Source: Archaeoglobus sulfaticallidus PM70-1
GTDB lineage: Archaea; Halobacteriota; Archaeoglobi; Archaeoglobales; Archaeoglobaceae
Direction: 5' to 3'
NCBI RefSeq assembly: GCF_000385565.1
Contig: NC_021169.1
Location: forward strand, 1,718,571-1,782,570
DNA: 64,000 nucleotides
Made by a program: the position numbers and the translations under genes. Positions 53,853-61,397 of this stretch are shown piece after piece. Each line of letters opens with the position of its first letter. Positions within the stretch are counted from its first letter, which is position 1. Below the pieces are notes generated by a model. It saw nothing but the letters and a program-made list of their open reading frames with translations, had not been told where the DNA came from and made no database searches.

Positions 53853-55061
53853 ATGATCAAAAAAATTCTTTCTGGAGAAACCAAAGATAAATCCGATTCA
53901 AAAGATAAGCCAAAAACGAGGATTATTCTCTTCACAGGAAAGGGTGGTGTTGGTAAAACCACAGTTGCCTCAGCAACAGCAATAAAGACATCAAAGCTTG
54001 GAAAGAAAACACTCATAATATCCACAGACCCGGCCCACAGCCTTTCCGACTCATTCGGCATTGAACTCGGCCCTGAGCCCACGAAAGTGAGGGACAACCT
54101 CTTTGCAATGGAAGTCAATATTGAATACGAGCTTGAAAAGCACTGGGAGACCATAAAAGAGTATCTGAAGATCTTTTTCCAGTCACAGGGAATAGATGAT
54201 GTTGTTGCTGAGGAGCTTGCCATATTCCCCGGATTCGATGAGCTCGCGAGCCTGCTGCACCTTCTGGACAATTACGAGAAAGGAACTTATGAAGTAATAA
54301 TCCTCGACTGCGCTCCAACCGGAGAGACCTTGAGGTTGCTCAGCGTTCCGGAGATCGCGAAGTGGTACATGAACAGGTTCTTCGGAATCGAGAGAAGGCT
54401 TCTGAAAATCGTTAAGCCAATTGCCGAGCCAGTCTTGGATGTTCCGCTGCCATCAGAAGAGGTTCTCGATAAGATACAGGATCTCTATATGAGAATTGGA
54501 AGGCTCAAGGAAATACTTGAGAGTCCTCAAACGAGTGTCAGAATCGTAATGAACCCGGAGAAAATGGTTATCAGGGAGTCAGAAAGAGCGTTCACATATC
54601 TCAACCTGTTCGGATACAGGGTTGATGCCGTGATCATAAATAAGTACATCCCGGAAGAGGCTGGAGATTACTTCAAGAAGTGGATAGAGATTCAGAAGGA
54701 GTACCTGAAAGAGATATACGAAAGATTTCCAGTAAAGAAGTTCATGCTCAAGTTCAAGTCGGAAGAGGTTGTTGGAAGCTTGCTTGATGAGATAGCGGAC
54801 GAACTCTACGATTCAGACCCATCGCAGGTTTTCACAGAGATGAAGCCCATGGAAATATTCTCAGAAAATGGAGACTTCTACCTGTCGATAAAAGCTCCTT
54901 TCGTTAAAAAGGAAGATATAAAGCTTTTGAAGAGGGGCGAGGAACTGATAGTTGTTGCCGGGCAGTGGAAGAGGATTATATATCTGCCCCAGTCTCTCGC
55001 CTTAAAGGAGCCTGTTTCAGCAAAATTTATGAGCGGTGAAATAAGAATTAAGTTTAAATAG
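53853..55061 (+). CDS. ArsA/Get3-family ATPase with C-terminal Hsp20-like domain
   Basis: 402 residues. P-loop FTGKGGVGKTTVASATA (with the deviant lysine), switch I STDPAHSLSDSFG, switch II LDCAPTGETLRLL and MNPEKM-type A-loop. Single ATPase domain, so like Get3/TRC40 dimers rather than duplicated arsenite pumps. The last 70 residues (FYLSIKAPFVKKEDIKLLKR, then a YLPQSLALKEPVSAKF segment) form the ArsA_HSP20 domain. Likely role: targeting tail-anchored membrane proteins; no ars genes lie nearby. Confidence 0.9.
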   Translation: MIKKILSGETKDKSDSKDKPKTRIILFTGKGGVGKTTVASATAIKTSKLGKKTLIISTDPAHSLSDSFGIELGPEPTKVRDNLFAMEVNIEYELEKHWETIKEYLKIFFQSQGIDDVVAEELAIFPGFDELASLLHLLDNYEKGTYEVIILDCAPTGETLRLLSVPEIAKWYMNRFFGIERRLLKIVKPIAEPVLDVPLPSEEVLDKIQDLYMRIGRLKEILESPQTSVRIVMNPEKMVIRESERAFTYLNLFGYRVDAVIINKYIPEEAGDYFKKWIEIQKEYLKEIYERFPVKKFMLKFKSEEVVGSLLDEIADELYDSDPSQVFTEMKPMEIFSENGDFYLSIKAPFVKKEDIKLLKRGEELIVVAGQWKRIIYLPQSLALKEPVSAKFMSGEIRIKFK

Positions 55062-55077
55062 ACAAAAAGGTGGTAAA

Positions 55078-55275
55078 ATGAAGGAAATAAAGATAAAAGT
55101 TCCGGATATTGATGAAATCCTTCCAGAAGAGGTTATGAAACACCTGCTTCAGTCATACAAGGAACTGCTGATGGCTTTTAAGAAGGGTATCGAATACAAG
55201 ATTGAAAGGATCGATAGAATTGAGGAAAAAATGACCACGAAAAAGAAAGAACTGAAAAAAATAGATATCGAATAA
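55078..55275 (+). CDS. Small helical protein following the ArsA-like gene
   Basis: 65 residues: IDEILPEEVMKHLLQSYKEL and YKIERIDRIEEKMTTKKKEL form two amphipathic helices with a charged C terminus. It starts 16 bases after the ATPase with AGGTGG upstream, so it is almost certainly in the same transcript. It may be a small partner of the ATPase; the family is not recognised. Confidence 0.65.
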   Translation: MKEIKIKVPDIDEILPEEVMKHLLQSYKELLMAFKKGIEYKIERIDRIEEKMTTKKKELKKIDIE

Positions 55276-55308
55276 AATTTTTTTAATTCAGAGATACAGC
55301 GACCTTCA

Positions 55309-55365
55309 ATGAAGATGCGGGAGAAGTGTAAGGACTGTATGACATGCTTCAAACAGAAGAAGTGA
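55309..55365 (+). CDS. Possible 18-aa cysteine microprotein
   Basis: ATG 55309 to TGA 55363 encodes MKMREKCKDCMTCFKQKK, with C-x2-C-x2-C. The stop lies 6 bases before the ATG of the next gene, giving operon-like spacing, but no clear ribosome-binding site precedes it. It could be a metal-binding peptide, a regulatory leader or chance. Confidence 0.25.
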   Translation: MKMREKCKDCMTCFKQKK

Positions 55366-55371
55366 TTGTTG

Positions 55372-56301
55372 ATGGATTCCATTTATTTTCTTGATCATTA
55401 TGGATTTTTTCCATACAGAAGAAAGTCAGGGAAAGGTGCCAAACCTCATATAAGCCTCAGATTCAATTTTGGAGAGGTTTTTGATGTCCACATCGACACA
55501 TATGCCGGCAAGGGATCCAGCTATATCAACCTCATAACCCATGCCCATTCAGACCACTACGGACAGTACAATCTCGATAATCCAAACGCCATCGCATCTC
55601 AGGAGACTGCCAGAATGCTTTCCGTTCTGAACGGTAAGAGATTCATCGGGAGAACCTTTGAAATCGGTAAAGAGATCAAACTCAACGGCTTAAGGATTAA
55701 AACATATCCCACCGAGCACATCTTCGGCTCCTCAGCCTTCCTGATAGAATCAGAATCCAGAATTCTCATTACCGGAGATGTCAAGGATTATAGAAAGCTT
55801 CCCAGATGTGATGTGCTGATAACCGAAGCAACCTATGGAAAGCCGGACTTTACATTCGAGGAAGAGATCGATAAGCTCATAAATGAAGCTAAGAACTCCG
55901 TGCTTGGAGTCTATCCAATAGGAAAGGCTCAGAGGACAGCAAAAATTCTTTCGGAGAATGGCTACTCTGTTTCAGGAGAGGATAAGATCACAAAGCTTTG
56001 CAAGGCGTTTGACATAGATGTGTCAAACGAGGGAGATGTTAAGCTCGTATCTCCAAGAAATCTGTACAGCCATAGTGGTAGGAAATACATCCTGACCGCC
56101 CAGAGGTTCTACAGGATCCCAAGGATTGTGATAAGCGACCATCTTGACTTCAACGGGCTGATTGACATGATCGAGCACTGCAATCCCGAGCATGTTATAT
56201 TCTACCACGGCAAACCCTCTGAAGAGCTTTTGCAGAGGTTCAGGAGTTCAATTTTAAAAGATTTTGCAGTATTGAGCGAAGAAAAGTTAGCTAACAGCTA
56301 A
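55372..56301 (+). CDS. Beta-lactamase-fold nuclease (mRNA 3'-processing/SNM1-like exonuclease)
   Basis: About 309 residues. THAHSDHYGQYN is the HxHxDH metal motif; SSAFLIESESRILITGDVKD gives the next His/Asp region; VLITEATYG, LGVYPIGKAQRTAKIL and VIFYHGKPSEEL follow the beta-CASP/SNM1-like pattern (COG1236-type). Such enzymes degrade or process RNA or DNA ends in the cytoplasm. ATG 55372 follows GAAGTGAT; TTG codons at 55366 and 55369 are less likely. Confidence 0.82.
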   Translation: MDSIYFLDHYGFFPYRRKSGKGAKPHISLRFNFGEVFDVHIDTYAGKGSSYINLITHAHSDHYGQYNLDNPNAIASQETARMLSVLNGKRFIGRTFEIGKEIKLNGLRIKTYPTEHIFGSSAFLIESESRILITGDVKDYRKLPRCDVLITEATYGKPDFTFEEEIDKLINEAKNSVLGVYPIGKAQRTAKILSENGYSVSGEDKITKLCKAFDIDVSNEGDVKLVSPRNLYSHSGRKYILTAQRFYRIPRIVISDHLDFNGLIDMIEHCNPEHVIFYHGKPSEELLQRFRSSILKDFAVLSEEKLANS

Positions 56302-56380
56302 CCAGCAGCCAGCCAACAGTCAACCAACTACAGCCAACTGACTGAAAAAATTATAAGAAAAAGTTGTAACAAATAGCTCT

Positions 56381-57154
56381 ATGCCTGAAGCATTCGATGA
56401 AGCATTCAACGAAGTAGTGGACATGCTCAAGGAATCCAAGCATGCAATAGTGCTTACCGGAGCGGGAATCTCAGCAGAAAGCGGTATACCCACCTTCAGG
56501 GGCAAGGATGGGCTGTGGAACAAGTACAGACCAGAAGAACTCGCAACTCCGGAAGCTTTCAGGCGAAATCCTGCTCTTGTGTGGGAATGGTATGCCTGGA
56601 GGATGAACCTGGTTTTCAGCAGGGAGCCCAATTACGCCCATAGAGCAATAGCCAAGCTGGAAGACACGGGCTACATAAAGCATGTAATAACCCAGAATGT
56701 GGATGACTTACATGAGAGGGCAGGAAGCAGGAATGTAACACATCTCCACGGAAAGCTGAAAGAAGTCAAATGCTGGAACGGATGTATTCAAATTGCCTTA
56801 CCGTCTGACCTCGTAGATCTATCCAGAATACCGGAAGAGCTTCCGAAATGCCCTGAATGCAGTGGACTTCTTCGCCCCGCAGTGGTCTGGTTTGGTGAAA
56901 GGCTTGATCCAGATGTACTGATGAGATCGTTCGATCTTGCAGAAAAAAGCGATCTGATACTGGTTGTTGGTACTTCAGCGGTCGTTCAGCCAGCAGCATC
57001 AGTACCGATGATGACCAAGAGGAGTGGGGGTAAAATTATCGAGATAAACCCTGACGAGACTCCACTCACACCATACTCTGATATATCCCTGAGGTTATCA
57101 GCTGTCAAGGCGTTTGAAGGTATAATGAAAGAACTGGAGCTTGATCAAATCTGA
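56381..57154 (+). CDS. Sir2-family NAD-dependent protein deacylase
   Basis: 257 residues. GAGISAESGIPTFRGKDGLW (NAD site), TQNVDDLHERAGSRNVTHLH (catalytic His), zinc cysteines in C-W-N-G-C and CPECSGLL, and VVGTSAVVQPAASVP. The EWYAWRM segment provides the Y-x-x-R pair that in SIRT5-like class III sirtuins binds succinyl or malonyl groups, so desuccinylase activity is plausible. An archaeal use is deacylation of chromatin proteins such as Alba. Upstream bases 56285-56345 are a loose AACCAGC/AGCCAAC repeat. Confidence 0.92.
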   Translation: MPEAFDEAFNEVVDMLKESKHAIVLTGAGISAESGIPTFRGKDGLWNKYRPEELATPEAFRRNPALVWEWYAWRMNLVFSREPNYAHRAIAKLEDTGYIKHVITQNVDDLHERAGSRNVTHLHGKLKEVKCWNGCIQIALPSDLVDLSRIPEELPKCPECSGLLRPAVVWFGERLDPDVLMRSFDLAEKSDLILVVGTSAVVQPAASVPMMTKRSGGKIIEINPDETPLTPYSDISLRLSAVKAFEGIMKELELDQI

Positions 57155-57215
57155 GATAGCATCATAAGATATTACCATCAAAAATATTTTAAAAGTGAAA
57201 GTTTAATGAAGATGC

Positions 57216-57620
57216 ATGAGATTCGGTGGCGGGGAAATTACAAGAAGATTCTACATAAACATCGCACTTTCTCTCCTCTCGGGTTTCATAATCTTTTTCT
57301 GGGGCTATGGATTGTATGAAATCCTCACAACATTCCAGATATACTTCAGATTATCATACATCCTGCTTGCATTCACAATAGCGTTCATCTTCTTCACAGC
57401 CTTTCTCGAGCACAGGGGGGTTGAGATACCCTACCTGTTCGTTAGCTCAGCTCTGCTTGCGTCGCTTTTCACATTCATCGGACTGTGCATAGTCAATGGT
57501 GTGATATCAATCTACAAATCCTTCCCGCCGATAGACAACTTTCTGATAATGTTCTCCATAAGCATAATCGTGGGCTTTATTTTCATCAAGATGGTTTTCA
57601 CACAGCAGATGTTCGAGTAG
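57216..57620 (+). CDS. Four-helix membrane protein (134 aa)
   Basis: Helices LSLLSGFIIFFWGYGLYEIL, LSYILLAFTIAFIFFTAFLE, LFVSSALLASLFTFIGLCIV and FLIMFSISIIVGFIFIKMVF. The short GG-rich basic N terminus faces the cytosol by the positive-inside rule. I do not recognise the family. It lies between sir2 and mch with its own promoter-like A/T sequence upstream (TATTTTAAAAG). Confidence 0.6.
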   Translation: MRFGGGEITRRFYINIALSLLSGFIIFFWGYGLYEILTTFQIYFRLSYILLAFTIAFIFFTAFLEHRGVEIPYLFVSSALLASLFTFIGLCIVNGVISIYKSFPPIDNFLIMFSISIIVGFIFIKMVFTQQMFE

Positions 57621-57693
57621 ATCTCGATCAGATGCCCGATTAAAAACAAAATATTGAAGTACTATAATGGCTCTTATCCGTAGTGGTGATAGT

Positions 57694-58638
57694 ATGGTTA
57701 GCATAAACGAAATGGCCATGGATATTGTTGAGGACATGCTCGATTTCGAAGAAGAACTGAGGATCGAGTCAAAGAAGCTCGAGAACGGAGCGACAGTAAT
57801 AGATTGCGGTGTTAATGTACCCGGTGGTTACGAGGCAGGAATACTCTACACGCAGATCTGCATGGGTGGACTTGCCGAGATAGAGATAGTCACGGATACG
57901 ATAAACGATGTACCATTTGCGTTCATAACTGAATACACAGATCATCCTGCAGTGGCATGCCTTGGAAGCCAGAAAGCAGGGTGGGCTATCAGCGTTGGGA
58001 AGTACTTTGCCATGGGGAGTGGGCCAGCAAGAGCTTTGGCTCTCAAGCCAAAGAAGACTTACGAGAAAATAGAATATCAAGATGACTCCGAATATGCCGT
58101 AATAGCTCTTGAGGCTTCAAAACTGCCGAATGAAGAGGTAATGGAATTCATAGCCAAAGAGTGTGATGTCGATCCCGAGAATGTGTATGCTGTAGTTGCT
58201 CCAACAGCCTCAATTGTTGGAAGCGTTCAGATCTCAGGTAGAATCGTCGAGACCGCGATATACAAGATGACGGAGATCGGATATGATCCAAAGCTCATCG
58301 TCAGCGGTGCTGGCAGGTGCCCGATAGCGCCCATCGTTGGAGATGACCTAAAGGCAATGGGTTCAACCAATGACAGCATGATGTACTATGGAAGCGTTTT
58401 CCTCACAGTCAAGGAATACGATGAGATCCTGAAGAATGTACCATCCAACACCTCAAAGGATTATGGAAAGCCGTTCTACGAGATATTCAAGGACGCCAAC
58501 TTCGACTTCTACAAGATAGATCCAAACCTCTTTGCTCCGGCACAGATTGCCGTGAACGATCTCTCTACCGGAAAGACCTATGTCCATGGAAAGCTGAATG
58601 CTGAGGTTCTGTTCAAATCCTACAATATCCAGCTTTGA
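57694..58638 (+). CDS. mch: Methenyltetrahydromethanopterin cyclohydrolase
   Basis: About 314 residues from [16 protein letters not shown], the family's normal start; an ATG at 57667 is in frame but adds nine non-conserved residues, and GGTGAT lies 4 bases before 57694. Conserved segments: [40 protein letters not shown] and [20 protein letters not shown]. Mch interconverts N5-formyl- and N5,N10-methenyl-tetrahydromethanopterin in the C1 (reverse methanogenesis/Wood-Ljungdahl methyl) branch used by Archaeoglobales for CO2 or acetyl-CoA metabolism. Cytoplasmic. Confidence 0.97.
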   Translation: MVSINEMAMDIVEDMLDFEEELRIESKKLENGATVIDCGVNVPGGYEAGILYTQICMGGLAEIEIVTDTINDVPFAFITEYTDHPAVACLGSQKAGWAISVGKYFAMGSGPARALALKPKKTYEKIEYQDDSEYAVIALEASKLPNEEVMEFIAKECDVDPENVYAVVAPTASIVGSVQISGRIVETAIYKMTEIGYDPKLIVSGAGRCPIAPIVGDDLKAMGSTNDSMMYYGSVFLTVKEYDEILKNVPSNTSKDYGKPFYEIFKDANFDFYKIDPNLFAPAQIAVNDLSTGKTYVHGKLNAEVLFKSYNIQL

Positions 58639-58775
58639 TTTTGTTATTTTATTTTTCAATTTATTAGCGCATAGCTTTGTCCTCGCGCTCTGTTACTGGA
58701 AGTGTTCATCCCTGCCACTACCTACCTAGAGAACATCAGGAAACCTTAATAGCCAAAAAATAATCAACCACGAGC

Positions 58776-59474
58776 ATGAAGCTCGTAACCGTTGGCACAG
58801 GAACTGCTGTGGCTGATGGGCGATGTCAGAGCTGTGTGCTGATTGATGACAGGATAGCGGTTGATGTAGGGATTGGAAGCCTTCTAAGGATCGGAAAGCT
58901 AACAAACAACCTCTCAGCGATTCTCTTGACTCACAACCACCTCGATCACAATGGAGATGTTCTGGCCATCCTGAAATCGAGATGGCTCAGCGGGATTGAG
59001 GAGAGGCCCAAAATAATAGGCCCAGCAGGCACAATAAACCACATCGAATCTCTTTTTGAGAGCTATCCTTATCTAAGAAAGAAACTCTCCTTTGAGTTGA
59101 TGGAGGTTGAAAACGAGAAATTTGAGGTTGATGGGTTCGAGGTTGAGGCCATAGCAACCAAGCACTCGATAAAAAGCACAGCTTACCTAATAGACTCCGA
59201 GGTTCTGATAAGCGGGGACACGAGAGCCATGAAAGAAGTTGTCGGTAGGGAATGTAAGGTTCTGATCCACGAGATGTCCCTGCCATTTGGCTTCAAGGCA
59301 GTCGATCACACGACTCCTGAAAATTTCAAAGAAGTCCTTGACTCATGCACGGCTGAAAAGATCCTGCTGACCCATATCTACCCAAATGCGATGGAGCAGA
59401 TTGACACCATACTCGAGTATCTGGATGATGAAAGGATTGAGGTAGCAAGAGATGGCGACGAATTCGTAGTCTGA
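58776..59474 (+). CDS. RNase Z-like beta-lactamase-fold hydrolase
   Basis: 232 residues. LLTHNHLDHNGDVLAI is the HxHxDH motif; IATKHSIKSTAYLIDSEVLI and SGDTRAM, then LIHEMSLPFGF and LLTHIYPN complete the zinc ligands. The pattern is that of RNase Z/arylsulfatase-like members, but the exosite arm of true tRNase Z is not seen at this length, so the substrate is open. The ATG at 58776 has no strong ribosome-binding site, and CCTTAATAGCC (about 58743) may be part of its promoter. Confidence 0.8.
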   Translation: MKLVTVGTGTAVADGRCQSCVLIDDRIAVDVGIGSLLRIGKLTNNLSAILLTHNHLDHNGDVLAILKSRWLSGIEERPKIIGPAGTINHIESLFESYPYLRKKLSFELMEVENEKFEVDGFEVEAIATKHSIKSTAYLIDSEVLISGDTRAMKEVVGRECKVLIHEMSLPFGFKAVDHTTPENFKEVLDSCTAEKILLTHIYPNAMEQIDTILEYLDDERIEVARDGDEFVV

Positions 59475-59482
59475 GCTTCCTG

Positions 59483-60649
59483 CTACCTGAACAGCATATT
59501 CAGAAAAGGAATAAATGCTGAAGCGACCCTGAGCTTTAAAGGAACCTTGCTGTGCAGGATCTTCCACATATCCTTTTCGCTTATCAGCCTCATATACCTG
59601 GATAGCCTCGAATCGCTGTCGGAAATGCGATCCCACAAGCTCTTTATGTAGTAGCTGTCCAGCATAGCCTTCAGCATCGCCATCTTCCACATTTCATCGA
59701 ATTTCTCAAGCCTTGAAAAGTCGTTGCGGTCAAAACACTCGTTTATAATCTTTCCGGCGAAATCTCCTGCCAGCATGGATGTTGGAATTCCTGCCCCAAC
59801 ATGGCTTATCACCATCCCTGCAGCATCTCCGAGGAGAATTGTTCGCCCATGAACAGCTTTTTCCAGTGGGAGATCTACAGGCACAACTGCACCGATCTCA
59901 CTCACAACTTTGGAGTTCCTGAGGAACTTCGATGAGTGAGGATACTCCCTGACAAACCTTTCAAGAGCCTTTTTTGCGTTGTCTCCCTTCTCCCCTTTGG
60001 CTCTAACGAATCCAACACCAACATTCGCCAAGCCATCTCCTTTAGGAATTATCCACGCGTAACCACCGGGGCATATCCTTTTGCCAACATACATGTAAAC
60101 CACATCCTCATCGCACTCAACGCCCTCCATGACATACTGCTTTGCCGGGACGGTGAATCTCTTAAACCCCAGAGCTGAAGAAATTCTTGAGTTGGCTCCA
60201 TCACATCCCGCAACAACCTCAGCCTTTATCCTTTTGCCACCAAAAAGCTCAACCTCGTTTTTAGATGGATTGTACCTTATAATTCTCTCTCCTTTCATGA
60301 TGCTGTGTCCACTCTTCTCAGCAATATCCGTGATCATCTCATCTCTCTCAACAACATGCATCTCAAAATCGACTGTTATCTCCCTTCCATCCGGAGTGAT
60401 AAAGGACATATATTTTGTCCGATTGCTCTCGTATTTTCGGGGAATGTCAAACAGAGAGTAATCTTCCAGATCCGGAAGAAGGATTTTCATTTCATCTTTT
60501 GTTGGAACTATCTCTCCACATTCAACCGGATAGCCGAGTTTCTGTCTCTTATCTATGCCAATTACATCCAAATCCTTCAGGCTCCTGAGCAGAAAAGCTC
60601 CAGCTATACCAACACCGGCAACACAGACATCGTGATTTTGAGCGGGCAT
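59483..60649 (-). CDS. Geranylgeranyl reductase-family flavoprotein
   Basis: About 388 residues. DVCVAGVGIAGAFLLRSL is the FAD Rossmann motif; LGYPVECGEIVPTKDE matches the PxxCxE-type catalytic motif of geranylgeranyl reductases; GGYAWIIPKGDGLANVGVGF and TILLGDAAGMVISHVGAGIP are the second FAD motif. It saturates the isoprenoid chains of archaeal ether lipids or a related prenyl chain. The frame opens at 60670, but ATG 60649 with a TATA-like TTTTTAAAT at 60674-60682, about 27 bases upstream, fits a leaderless transcript. Confidence 0.9.
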   Translation of the reverse strand: MPAQNHDVCVAGVGIAGAFLLRSLKDLDVIGIDKRQKLGYPVECGEIVPTKDEMKILLPDLEDYSLFDIPRKYESNRTKYMSFITPDGREITVDFEMHVVERDEMITDIAEKSGHSIMKGERIIRYNPSKNEVELFGGKRIKAEVVAGCDGANSRISSALGFKRFTVPAKQYVMEGVECDEDVVYMYVGKRICPGGYAWIIPKGDGLANVGVGFVRAKGEKGDNAKKALERFVREYPHSSKFLRNSKVVSEIGAVVPVDLPLEKAVHGRTILLGDAAGMVISHVGAGIPTSMLAGDFAGKIINECFDRNDFSRLEKFDEMWKMAMLKAMLDSYYIKSLWDRISDSDSRLSRYMRLISEKDMWKILHSKVPLKLRVASAFIPFLNMLFR

Positions 60650-60667
60650 GATGTAGATATCATTGTT

Positions 60668-60684
60668 CAATTTTTAAATCTGGT
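60668..60684 (-). promoter_or_regulatory. TATA box for leaderless geranylgeranyl reductase transcript
   Basis: On the minus strand ATTTAAAAATT is centred about 27 bases upstream of ATG 60649, the normal TATA-to-start distance in archaea, and no Shine-Dalgarno site precedes that ATG. This supports leaderless translation from 60649. Confidence 0.45.
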
Positions 60685-60788
60685 GTTAGTGTTGATTTTT
60701 GTGTTCATTTGCTTATTGCATCAAAATATAAATTTTTCAGATTTCAAAGAGAAAAATTCAAGTAATGATAAAGCCCTGCCAATCTTAA

Positions 60789-61094
60789 ATGAGTGATTGT
60801 CTCGATAGGAAAGAGATGCTGAAAAAGATAATGGACTCTTTTGAGCACATCAAAAAAGCTCTCAGGGAGAAATCTGTATGCGAGGGCAGGAAGGTAATAA
60901 TCTTCGACCCGCCGTACACACTGCACCTGATGAAGGATGAGTATATTGCTCTCTACTACGAAAATGAGGAGTTAGCCTGCCTGACCTATGAGAGATTCAG
61001 CTTCTGCGATGATGTGGCCTGCCAGATAATGGACTCATGGCTGAAAACCCTGACATCCTTTGGATTCAAGAGGTTTTTGTTGCGGAGGAGATAG
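60789..61094 (+). CDS. Hypothetical protein, first gene of the MutS-like cluster
   Basis: 101 residues, helical N terminus (DSFEHIKKALREKSVCEGRK) then VIIFDPPYTLHLMKDEYIAL and a cysteine-containing SFCDDVACQIMDSW helix. Not recognised. It is followed after 21 bases by another small unknown gene and then the MutS-like ATPase, whose start overlaps that gene, so the three likely act together. The segment D-P-P-Y also occurs in DNA methylases but no other methylase motif is present. Confidence 0.6.
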   Translation: MSDCLDRKEMLKKIMDSFEHIKKALREKSVCEGRKVIIFDPPYTLHLMKDEYIALYYENEELACLTYERFSFCDDVACQIMDSWLKTLTSFGFKRFLLRRR

Positions 61095-61115
61095 GAAGAG
61101 ATAGGAGGTGTTTGC

Positions 61116-61397
61116 ATGGGTATCAAAACCATAGAGTTCACGGTCGATGAGTTTGGGGAGTGGCTTAAAGACAGGGGCTATCAGAACCTGATGGGGGAGG
61201 AGAACTTCGAGATCTTTCTCAGCCAGGGACTGGCCTTCATGCTGTTCACGAGCAGCAACCTTCTTATGAGTTTCATATTCAACAAGCTCGGACTCCCTTC
61301 TGAGAGGCTGAACGAGAGAATAAGGCTGGAAGTTGGAAAGAGGGTTAAGGAGATATTTGCTGATGGTAGCAACTTCAGAATAGTTCTGGATGTTTGA
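61116..61397 (+). CDS. Hypothetical protein, second gene of the MutS-like cluster
   Basis: 93 residues, mostly helical, with IEFTVDEFGEWLKDRGYQNL and AFMLFTSSNLLMSFIFNKLG. A charged region (RLNERIRLEVGKRVKEIF) may form an amphipathic helix. Not recognised. GGAGGTG just upstream of ATG 61116 is a strong ribosome-binding site and the stop overlaps the MutS-like start by 4 bases (ATGA-type), indicating translational coupling. Confidence 0.6.
   Translation: MGIKTIEFTVDEFGEWLKDRGYQNLMGEENFEIFLSQGLAFMLFTSSNLLMSFIFNKLGLPSERLNERIRLEVGKRVKEIFADGSNFRIVLDV

Noticed and set aside
53627-54271. Reverse-strand 214-residue frame at the TnpB flank and ArsA start
   Set aside because: Most of it is antisense to the ArsA P-loop region; the remainder shows no known motif.
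53853-55061. Arsenite efflux ATPase
   Set aside because: Single ATPase domain, Hsp20-like tail and no arsB/arsR genes nearby favour a Get3-type role.
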